DNA from: Pyronema omphalodes
Lineage: Eukaryota; Ascomycota; Pezizomycetes; Pezizales; Pyronemataceae
Direction: 5' to 3'
Assembly: GCA_024516155.1 (NCBI GenBank)
Contig: JAJJXM010000011.1
Location: 653,501 to 717,500 of the forward strand
Length of the DNA stretch: 64,000 nucleotides
The notes under the pieces are model-generated. The model ran no database searches. It had not been told where the DNA came from and saw only the letters and a list, made by a program, of their open reading frames with translations. Of this stretch, positions 21,751-31,400 are shown piece by piece (positions within the stretch are counted from its first letter, which is position 1; each line of letters starts with the position of its first letter). Position numbers and translations under genes: made by a program.

Positions 21751-23550
21751 CAACACTCGATTCAGTTGCGAGTATCCCCCATTTCGGGAATTTTGGAGAT
21801 GCCCAGCCTAGTCTGCATAAAGCCAAAACATATTCTTATTGCGGTTTCGAGTTCAGCGTTTTGCTTTTCCTTTTGTTCCTTGTTTTGTTTTATTGTTCTG
21901 CTTTTTGTTCTGCTACCAACACTCGATTCAGTTGCGAGTATCCCCCATTTCGGGAATTTTGGAGATGCCCAGCCTAGTCTGCATAAAGCCAAAACATATT
22001 CTTATTGCGGTTTCGAGTTCAGCGTTTTGTTTTCTGTTCTGCTTTTTGTTCTGTTATCCAACACTCGATTTAGTTGCGAGTATCCCCCTTTTCGGGAATT
22101 TTGGAGATGCCCAGCCTAGTCTGCATAAAGCCAAAACATATTTTTATGGCGGTTTGGAGTTCGGCGTTTTGTTTTCTGTCCTGCTTTTTGTTCTGTTACC
22201 AACACTCGATTAAGTTGCGAGTATCCCCGATTTCGGGAATTTTGGAGATGTCCAGCCTAGTCTGCATAAAGCCAAAACATATTTTTATGGCGGTTTCGAG
22301 TTCAGCGTTTTGCTTTTCATTTTGTTCCTCGTTTTGTTTTGTGTTTTGTGTTCTGTTTTTTGTTCTGTTATCCAACACTCGATTCAGTTGCGAGTATCCC
22401 CCATTGCGGGAATTTTGGAGATGCCCAGCCTAGTCTGCATAAAGCCAAAACATATTCTTATGGCGGTTTCGAGTTCAGCGTTTTGCTTTTCATTTTGTTC
22501 CTCGTTTTGTTTTGTGTTTTGTGTTCTGTTTTTTGTTCTGTTATCCAACACTCGATTCAGTTGCGAGTATCCCCCATTGCGGGAATTTTGGAGATGCCCA
22601 GCCTAGTCTGCATAAAGCCAAAACATATTCTTATGGCGGTTTCGAGTTCAGCGTTTTGCTTTTCATTTTGTTCCTCGTTTTGTTTTGTGTTTTGTGTTCT
22701 GTTTTTTGTTCTGTTATCCAACACTCGATTCAGTTGCGAGTATCCCCCATTGCGGGAATTTTGGAGATGCCCAGCCTAGTCTGCATAAAGCCAAAACATA
22801 TTTTTATGGCGGTTTGGAGTTCGGCGTTTTGTTTTCTGTCCTGCTTTTTGTTCTGTTACCAACACTCGATTAAGTTGCGAGTATCCCCGATTTCGGGAAT
22901 TTTGGAGATGTCCATCCTAGTCTGCATAAAGCCAAAACATATTTTTATGGCGGTTTGGAGTTCGGCGTTTTGCTTTTCATTTTGTTCCTCGTTTTGTTTT
23001 CTACTCTTTTTGTTCTGTTACCAACACTCGATTCAGTTGCGAGTATCCCCCATTGCGGGAATTTTGGAGATGCCCAGCCTAGTCTGCATAAAGCCAAAAC
23101 ATATTTTTATGGCGGTTTGGAGTTCAGCGTTTTGTTTTCTTGTTTTGTTTTTCGTTCTGCTTTTTGTTTTCTTTTTGTTCTGTTATCCAACACTCGATTC
23201 AGTTGCGAGTGTCCCCCATTTCGGGAATTTTGGAGATGCCCAGCCTAGTCTGCATAAAGCCAAAACATATTCTTATGGCGGTTTGGAGTTCGGTGTTTTG
23301 TTTTCTGTCCTGCTTTTTGTTCTGTTACCAACACTCGATTAAGTTGCGAGTATCCCCCATTTCGGGAATTTTGGAGATGCCCAGCCTAGTCTGCATAAAG
23401 CTAAAACATATTCTTATGGCGGTTTGCAGTTCAGCGTTTTGTTCTCTTGTTCTGTTTTTTGTTCTGTTACCAACACTTGATTAAGTTGCGAGTATCCCCC
23501 ATTTCGGGAATTTGGAGAAGCCCAGCTTTGTCTGGTTAAAGCCAAAATGT
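21751..23550 (+). repeat. Satellite of 12 core units (~113-bp core plus T-rich spacer)
   Basis: Units begin CAACACTCGATT at 21751, 21917, 22059, 22200, 22373, 22546, 22719, 22860, 23022, 23188, 23329 and 23471, giving periods of 166, 142, 141, 173, 173, 173, 141, 162, 166, 141 and 142 bp. The core (ACTCG...CGAGTATCCCC, CGGGAATTTTGGAGATGCCCAG, ...TTTGGAGTTCGGCGTTTTG or TTTCGAGTTCAGCG) is highly conserved. The spacer is a TTTTGTTCTG-type run of variable length. Units 5, 6 and 7 look nearly identical, which suggests recent local duplication. Confidence 0.95.
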
Positions 23551-23895
23551 ATTTCTAGGGAGTCTCAAAGTCCGGCGTTTGGAGTTCGGCGTTTTGAAGT
23601 TCTGGAGTTTTGGCGTTTGGCGTTTTCCTTTTTGGGTCTGCTTTTCGGTCTGTTTTTCGGTCTGCTTTTCGGTCTGCTTTTTGTTTTGTTTTTTGTTTCC
23701 GGCGTTTTGGAGTTTGGCGTTTCGGAGTCTGGCGTTTTGGAGTTTGGCGTTTTGGAGTTTGGCGTTTTGTTTTTTTGGGTCTACTTTTCGGTCTGTTTTT
23801 CGGTATACTTTTCGGTCTGCTTTTTGGTCTCCTTTTTGGTTTGCTTTTCGGTCTGCTCTTGGTCTGTTTTTTGTTTTGTTTCTTGTTTTGCTTTC
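23551..23895 (+). repeat. Low-complexity array in the last satellite slot
   Basis: GTTTTGGAGTTTGGC-type and CGGTCTGCTTTT-type repeats alternate. They fill the interval between core unit 12 and the edge core at 23896, where other units carry only 30-60 bp. Confidence 0.85.
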
Positions 23896-23985
23896 CAACA
23901 CTCGATTAAGTTGCGAGTATCCCCGGTGACGGGAATCCGGAGAAGCCCATTTTGTCTGGTCAAAGCCAAAAAGTTTTTCTATATA
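23896..23985 (+). repeat. Degenerate satellite core unit, right edge
   Basis: CAACACTCGATTAAGTTGCG, GAGTATCCCCGGTGACGGGAATCCGGAGAAGCCCA and GGTCAAAGCCAAAA match the core. The unit fades out at about 23985. Confidence 0.8.
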
Positions 23986-24791
23986 TGTGTTGGGGCATTC
24001 GTGGTACCAACAATCCCATCAGAAGAAGTCGAGTGATGTTTAATGATACCGGTTTCCTTAGTAACGACTGCGGTGTTATTTCGTTGTATCTGGAGGATTG
24101 ATTTATGATGCATAGATAAAAATTAAAGACGCTCCGAACCGTCAAAGCATCGGACCTGAATATCAGATGCACGTAAGTTCAGGGCGTAATTCTATCACAG
24201 AGAATGTCATTAGTCATTCCCACTAACTCTTTCACGAACACCCTGATTACGAAGAAAAAAAAATGGTACTTGAATACAAATGTAATATCTCCCTACACTG
24301 TCCTTGGCTCCATGAATACAAAATGATTCAAACATAACTACTACAAAAATGCGATACTCCCTGGGTTATAATAAAAACCAATCTTAACCCTAATGTACTC
24401 AATAAACGACCTAATGCACAACTAATAAAACTGTGAAAAGGTGTAGAGTGCGAGACGAGTAATTGATTGATAATGTCTGAATGACACAGGAAACTCTACA
24501 GCTTTTATATCAGGTCCCGTAGCCTTATTCCCGTCCTCCTAGTTGAGTGCTGAGCACATCCTTTTGTCTCCTTCATCTTGACCACTTCTGCACTCTCCTA
24601 AACCTTCGTACCGACAAGCAAACATCCCACTACCCTGTTCCGGCCATATTTCAACAAAAACAACCCAAAAAAGAACAACAGACATACATAAACCTTATGA
24701 TATCACTCACTTTCATCGCCACTCCTTCTTTCCACCCCCCCTCCCCTTTTCTCCCCTTTCCCCCACGGCTGGGTATCAACATAGTGCACAG
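23986..24791. other. Non-coding stretch downstream of the satellite complex
   Basis: AT-rich, no gene seen. A pyrimidine-rich run (C-rich at 24730-24770) lies just before the end of the minus-strand Cdt1-like gene. Confidence 0.5.
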
Positions 24792-25882
24792 TTATACGAA
24801 ACTCCTTCCCCCTTCATAACCCCCGAACGCAGCCACCCCCACACCACCAACCTCCTTCACAGTACACCACTCCTCCCTCTCCCTCACCAACCTCACCGCC
24901 ATCTCCGCCTCCTTAACCCCAATGGGGTTCTTCATACTCTCCCTAACCATTTCCACAATTTCTTTCAAACCCCTACTTTCCCCCTTCGCTCTACACCCCT
25001 TCAATATCCCCTGTATCTCAGTATACCTTCCCTCCGCCGCCCTCTGTATCAATTCCTCCGGTGACAGAGGAGCCTCCGCCGCAGCCGCCTTAGCTCTTAT
25101 CCTCCCCAACAAGCTATTCCCGCGTCCTTTAGCATCACCTTTCTTGGTCACCACTATTACAGGATTAGTAGGCTGCGCTTTAAGTTCCTTAATAAGTCGT
25201 TGTGATTTGCCGTGAAGAACAGCGTTAATGGTGGCTTTATGTCTATGCTCCTCGATACGAGCTAGGGGGATATCGTCGGTGTTTAAGTACTCCCAGAATT
25301 CTTTGGTTTTTGAGAAAAAGGGGATTTGAGGGCGGCGTTTTGTGTGAGCTTTATATCGGAGGTTTCGGTGAACTTGATGCAGACTTTGGAGGCGCCGTAG
25401 TCGAGGAGTGATAAGCCTGATACGGGAGAAGAGGAGTGGGTGTTGTAGTGGGATAGGAAGACGATTTTTTGCATGTCTGATAAGGTAATGCGGCGGGAGG
25501 CTAGGGGCTTGATTTGGGGCTTGAGCAATATGGCGAAGGAAGGGTAGATGCCGGAGGAGTTCTGGGCTTTGTGTAGCAGAAAAATCCTCCCCTTTCTTCT
25601 CTGCAGTATCTTCCTGCTTCTCCACAACTGAAATTTCCTTCTGTACAGTTCGCACACTTTTCGTTGTGTTGATAACCACATCCTCGTCACCGTCCTGAAT
25701 AATTGCAATTTCTGCCGAAATCTTTGCTGCCTCGAGTTTTCTCTCAGTTCAGCCGCAACAGTTTCCCTCGACCGAGCAGCGGCACGCGGCGGTGAACCTT
25801 TTGACACCTTGGTTACGAACGATCTCAGGGGCCTTTGCTGTTGAGCGGACACGACTATTGGCTTTAATCGTCTCGGTGGCAT
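24792..25882 (-). pseudogene. Cdt1-like DNA replication licensing factor, broken by three frame changes
   Basis: Cdt1 loads the MCM helicase at origins in G1. Pieces on the minus strand read as a fungal Cdt1: start ATG 25882-25880 (MPPRRLKPI), then a basic N-terminus. The central domain contains LLHKAQNSS, RRITLSDMQKIV, LLDYGASKVCI and IPLARIEEHRHKATINA. A C-terminal winged-helix region contains NSLLGRIRAKA, SPEELIQRAAEGRYTEIQGIL and NPIGVKEAEMAVRLV. The frame shifts near 25745, 25600 and 25315, each time at a homopolymer (AAAA, TTTTT, CCCCTTTTT), and no GT...AG intron fits those places. About 360 aa in total is short for the family. Either a decayed copy or an intact gene with sequencing errors. 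Confidence 0.7.
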
Positions 25883-25937
25883 TGCGTCAGGCGGTACTCG
25901 TGACAGTACTCGTACTGCGCACCACCTTGGCACGATT

Positions 25938-26024
25938 ATGATACCCGTATAAGTATCGCATGATATCAGTACCGCTCTGAAACTAGGAATTCAAGAATAC
26001 ATAATCGATCTCCATTTATCTATC
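25938..26024 (+). repeat. Dispersed ~85-bp repeat, copy 2
   Basis: Matches 15956-16040 (ATACCCGTATAAGTATC, GGAATTCAAGAATACATAATC). It lies about 55 bp upstream of the start of the Cdt1-like gene. Confidence 0.75.
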
Positions 26025-26280
26025 CGAGTAAGTAATGGGGGAAGTAACTTCGGTCACGGGGACAGGATTTTTGGGTTTTTCGTAGCATCCTGCATAGGCC
26101 CTTCAGGCCCCGATCAGTGTATGGTTAAAATCAAATTAAATCAAAATATATGGAAGTAAGCACTACATGCAGTTCAAAAGATTACGCAATATTCATATAG
26201 TATTGGCCTATAACACACGACGCAGGAAGAACAATTGCAACCTTACCGCTGGTACTACCGGTTACTTGTAACTACTGTGG

Positions 26281-27904
26281 GTATCCCCCTGTGGTACAAA
26301 AAAAAGGTGTTTAATCAAACCACACTTTAAACCACAAAAGGTGTTTAATTCAAACACCCACAAAATTCATTTACTAAACACCTCTTTAAACACCTACTAA
26401 ACACCTTTAAACACCTACTAAACACCTCTTTAAACACCTACTAAACACCTCTTTAAACACCTACTAAACACCTCTTTAAACACCTACTAAACACCTTTAA
26501 ACACCTCTTTAAACACCTACTAAACACCTTTAAACACCGATTTAAACACCGATTCAAACACCTTTAAACACCTTTAAACACCGATCTAAACACCTACTAA
26601 ACACCTTTAAACACCGATTTAAACACCTTGCACAATAGTGGTTTGATCAAGCACCTCAGATATTTTTTAAATGTTTTAAATTAATTACTAAACCACTCGC
26701 TCATTATATAACATGTCTCTAGCTATTGCCAGGTCCTCTATCTATACATACAGGAACCTCCCACCTCCCTCCTCACCCCTCTTACTCCTGCTCCTGCTCT
26801 CTTTATAGTACCATTCGCTTTGTGCCTTTTTTTAATTGACCCTTACATATGCTGGAATCATGGATCGCTTCAATAAATAGACTTAGGTTTTCTGAGCATC
26901 CTGGTTGTCTGGTTAGCATTGTAGATATTTGTGGGGTTGGTTTGCAGTACTTGACTCAGCGAGTATCTAGAAGTTCATATCCCCCCCCCCCCCACCCCTC
27001 TCTCCCTTTTGTCCCTCCGGTGGCGTATGGTGTATGAACTAGCAAATTCTGTAGAGGGACAAACATTTGACATGAGGAAAAACTTACAGTCAAACAAGAC
27101 GGAAAGATGGAGGTGGAGAAACAAGTGAATGAAATGGATGAAGAACGAGGAACAACAACGGCAGAACGAACAGAACATAAGGAAGGGATGCGCACTAAGG
27201 CAATATCCACTTCCATCGACAAACATAAGCAGAACACAGCTCTACAGTTTAAAACTGAATGTTCAGTAGAACACTGCAGGGTGATTTATATGAACCATGG
27301 AAAAGCCATCCCTAGGAATTGGACTGTAGATGTTTATTTGAACATCAGAGGACAGTTCAAATAAACCCCGAAGAATAAGCGAAGAAGAAGGTGTTTATTT
27401 GAACACCCCTAGGGTGTTTAAATAAACACCAAAGAATAAGCGAAAAAGAAGGTGTTTATTTAAACATCCTTAAACACCCCTAGGGTGTTTATTTAAACAC
27501 CGAAGAATAAGCGAAAAAGAAGGTGTTTATTATTTAAACATCCTTAAACACCCCTAGGATGTTTAAATAAACACCGAAGAATAAGCGAAAAAGAAGGTGT
27601 TTATTTAAACACCCCTAGGGTGTTTAAATAAACCCCTCAAAAAAAAAAATCAAGGTAGTTGTTTAACTAAACAACGCTGGGTGGTTTAGCTAAACACCGT
27701 AAATCACACTAAACAACTTCGGTGTTTAGGGGTGTTTAACTAAACACCTTTAAACAACGATGGGTGGTTTAGCTAAACACCTTAAATCAGACTAAACAAC
27801 TTTGGTGTTTAGGGTGTTTAACTAAACACTTTCGGTGTTTAGCTAAACCACGAAGGTGTTTGAACTAAACCACTCTCACTCGTTTTCTTGTACCATAGGG
27901 ATCC
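26281..27904. mobile_element. Foldback-like element built of TAAACACC / GGTGTTTA motifs
   Basis: The left end (26281-26299, ATCCCCCTGTGGTACAA) and the right end (27888-27904, TTGTACCATAGGGAT) are inverted relative to each other. Between them, 26306-26640 is a dense array of TAAACACC units (TTTAAACACC, TACTAAACACC, CGATTTAAACACC), and 27368-27870 is an array with the motif on both strands. The right part includes a four-times-repeated unit beginning GAAGAATAAGCGAA at 27370, 27431, 27502 and 27576, with palindromes such as CACCCCTAGGGTG. The centre (26650-27360) has no recognisable transposase. The structure recalls foldback elements with subterminal repeats; no target duplication was found. 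Confidence 0.6.
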
Positions 27905-28017
27905 GTGATGGTACGGTTAAAACTTACCGGCCGATTGGAATAGTTGAAAGATACGTTGGACATTGATTGATACACAATGTGATTGTTTGAGGAACCTGTA
28001 CTTTGTACTCTACATAG

Positions 28018-28411
28018 TGGAGGACTTCCCCAGCTCGCTCTATTAGAGCAGGTGTTCTATAGCTATAGAACGTCAATAGAAGGGATGACTTCCCTTCAGA
28101 ACGGCTCGACGTTCTATAGCTTTTAGCCTACTCGCTAGTGACTAGATCACGGGTTAGCGCGGATGCTAGACTGAAGTGCGGCTGACACCCGTCTTAGCGC
28201 GTAAAATCTCTTCACGTCGCGTTTGTAGGGCCAAATGCATAGAAGCGAAGTGTTTCTATAGACCGTCAATAGACAATTTCTATAGATAGGGGGGTTCGAC
28301 CCCCCCTATCTATGCGCCTGTTCTATAGAGCTATAGACACCCCGCTCTATTGGCCCAAAATGCAAAAAATTGCTTCTATAGGGGTCCAATAGAGCGATGG
28401 GAAGTCCTCCA
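28018..28411. mobile_element. 394-bp inverted-repeat element (MITE-like)
   Basis: It starts TGGAGGACTTCCC (28018-28030) and ends with the exact complement GGGAAGTCCTCCA (28399-28411). The inverted similarity continues inward as CGCTCTATTRGA on both sides. The interior is full of TCTATAG/CTATAGA motifs and holds a strong hairpin at about 28281-28314 (a stem of ATAGATAGGGGGG against CCCCCCTATCTAT). No coding capacity and no clear target duplication. Confidence 0.7.
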
Positions 28412-31400
28412 ATTTATTTAGAGCCCTCGCTCTAGTTCAATAACTCTACAGAGGATAGGTTCAAATGCTCGTGAATCCCGTGATCTCTGAGGAGCTAGAA
28501 GAGACCGTATAGAAGCTGTGGACTTTATTTTCCTTTCTTGCCTTGCAGTACTACTGCGATAATTTAAAGGGTAAGTGTCATAGCTTACCGACCTCCGCCC
28601 CAGCTTCTGCCTCCGCCTAAATCTCTACCCTTGATAGCATACAGAATTTACCAATGATTATACCATACCATACCATACCATCAAGCTAATCAACTACAGC
28701 CATCGCAAGTCCATCAACCTCACTCCCAATAGCACATCATATCTACAAACTCAAAACAACGACACAGTTCCAGCATCAACATCAGCTATAGAAACGCTAA
28801 AATTCGATTAATTTACTATAAGCTTCACCTTTTCCAATGATCATGAGTATATTAAGTAGCAACGTATTATTACTCGCGTATATACCGGTTATAAATGAAT
28901 TGTAGTGGCTTATAATAAAAAATAAATGAAAAAGTGACGAACTTTACGGTAATCTGCAATTTACTTTCTCTAATGGTGACAGGTGTTGATGGGAGTGATG
29001 TAGGATGATCGATACATATGCATGATGCATCTCAAATTTCCAAACGCTGGTACTCGGGTATGTACCAACTTAACGACTCTTTAGGGTTCCGACAATTCAT
29101 CAAACCTCAACAACCTGTATAAATAATCTGTACAAATTGGGATTAGAACTGGAAAATAGCGATTAGATCTATATATAAGCCATCCTACAATCTCCTGGAA
29201 CCAATAAAGTATTACTAATCCCAACTATCATCAGCCGCATCATCCGTAGCATCAATAGAATGACCAGCAGCACTAATATCCCATTTCTTTCATCATAACC
29301 TTCTCGTCTTCTTCCACCTCATCCATTTATCAACCGGAATTCCTAATTCTATTCATACAAATCTTCTTTTAGCTCAATCATAGGCCTGCATGGGTTACTT
29401 ATATTTTTGGATTCTCCTGTCAATCAGTGATCTGCATTGATCGACCCTCGACTCCCGAGTCCCGATTGTTCCTGATCGCCGATTGCGCGGCTTGATTTGA
29501 TTTCATGGCTACTATACGACGCATGGATCGATGGATGGATAAATGTTGAAACTGGGGGTCTGGATTTGAGTTCAAAATTTTTAATGGAATGTTGTTGTTA
29601 AGTGGCCGATGATCTAGATCTTGGATTATAACTGTTGAAACCTTTGGTAAAAGCAGAAGATTGTGTAATTTATAACATATATAAAGTGTTTTTTTTTTCC
29701 TTTTCCTTTTTTTTTCAGGAACCCATAAAACCACATATGTACATACCCCAACACATTCCCCGCGGGAGTTGGAACCCTAAAGAAATCCGTCAAGTCACCA
29801 ACAACCCACTAACTGACGATCCTTAAACTTATCCTCCCTACAAAAGAAAAAGCCGCGAAGATCAAAAAAGATCATCTGTCGATACTTACCAAAGCTTTGA
29901 AACCGAAACCCGGAATTTTCCAATAAGCTAGAGGGTGAAGTCCATAGATCAGCATTGATGTTAGAAAAAATCCGCTATATGTAGCTTCGGGGTCGTCTCC
30001 GTTACCAAGGTTAACTGTGGAGTCGGATACTTTATATATACATAGTGAGACTTGAATTAACCATAATGTATAGTTCTATACGTTGTTATAGAGAATGTGG
30101 GGAATGGTTGAAACTTGAAACTTGATAGCTGGCTACCGATTGACAGTTGTCGGAGTTTGTTGACGATGAGATGAAGATCATCGAAACGATATACATCTGA
30201 CATAATATGGTAATGAATTTGGTGATGGACTTAGGGCTACTGAGAAGAAGTATTTTTTCGAGGAGTAAAGAAAGGTTATATAACGATAGTTAGTTTATTT
30301 AATTATATATGAGCTATATGTATGTTTGTATGCATCTTAACGTTCATGTTCATGCATTCCTCTATGTATGCATTCCCCATGCATAATCATTCCACATCAT
30401 ATCATATCACCCAAACAACATCGCGCCAAGTTTCAAGATCTACGTTTTCCACACATAAATCTCAGGTTTATCTCAATTTGTGACAGATGATCCATAATTG
30501 TAATCTGTAGTCCATCAAAGGAGACATACGGGTTCCAGCCCATAAAGTCATTTACCTATCAACCTACCAAACCTAACGTCGACATCAACGTTAACGGCAC
30601 CCATTTTTGTTGATCTCCCATCCGGATCAACAGACATACAGCAAAAGATCTTCGGGTTAACACCCCACCGTCTAAGACCTAAGGTCTCATAGATATGATT
30701 GCATATTATTACGTCATTTATGTATATATTTCCGAAAAACTAAAACAATTCAAACTCAAACAAGTTCACAGAATTAATTACTTTTCTTTCTTTATTTCTT
30801 TCTTTTCTTTTTACTTTCTTTCTTCCGTATAAGCTATTTAAAAGTCCCCAACTTCCTAGTCAGTTCAAACGTTAACGTCCATATGTATTGGTTTGCATTG
30901 ACAAATAACTAAGCAGTTCTTCGTACTGATCAATCTCAATCTCGTAAATTGAATGGATTTTTGGCTAGTTTATTTTCATTGCTTTTTTTTTCTCGGCGTT
31001 GCTTTGGTTTGGGGCATTGCTCTGCTTTCGTGTAGTGCTTTGGAGTGTTACTCTGCGCCGCTTTTCGCCCGAGTAGAAATATCCCGATTCTCGATTTCCG
31101 ATTCTCGATTCCCGATCGATTGGGGAGGGGGGGGGGGGGGGGGCGGAGGGGGGGACCGGTAACTAAGTAGCTTAAAACGGTTTATAGTGATAGGGAAACA
31201 AGTGTGACTTACATATTGTCTTACTCATTTATTTATTCATTGAATCATACGCTGACCGAGGCCTAAAAACATATTATCTTTGCCTCATAATTTCAGTAAA
31301 GATATTTGTATGGTCTGTAGGTTTCAGGACCTAATTCCGCATTGGTATAGTCTATAGATTTCAGGACCTAGGTTATATAAAAAGGATGTATTTTTATTTT

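Noticed and set aside
21043..22119. Open frame of 358 codons encoding Phe/Val/Cys/Tyr repeats that look like membrane helices
   Set aside because: It is a translation of the TTATGTTTTTTG satellite and then of the core units in one frame; overlapping frames are equally open.
21751..23985. Repeat-spacer layout recalling a CRISPR array
   Set aside because: The cores are ~113 bp, the spacers are low-complexity T-rich runs related to each other, and the context is eukaryotic.
25283..25933. Separate 216-codon gene overlapping the Cdt1-like region
   Set aside because: It is one frame of the broken Cdt1-like gene; its tail after about 25315 is the wrong frame of the same sequence.
28281..28314. Hairpin with GGTTCGACCCC as a tRNA T-arm
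   Set aside because: The pairing extends far beyond a T-arm and no other tRNA parts flank it; it belongs to the inverted-repeat element.
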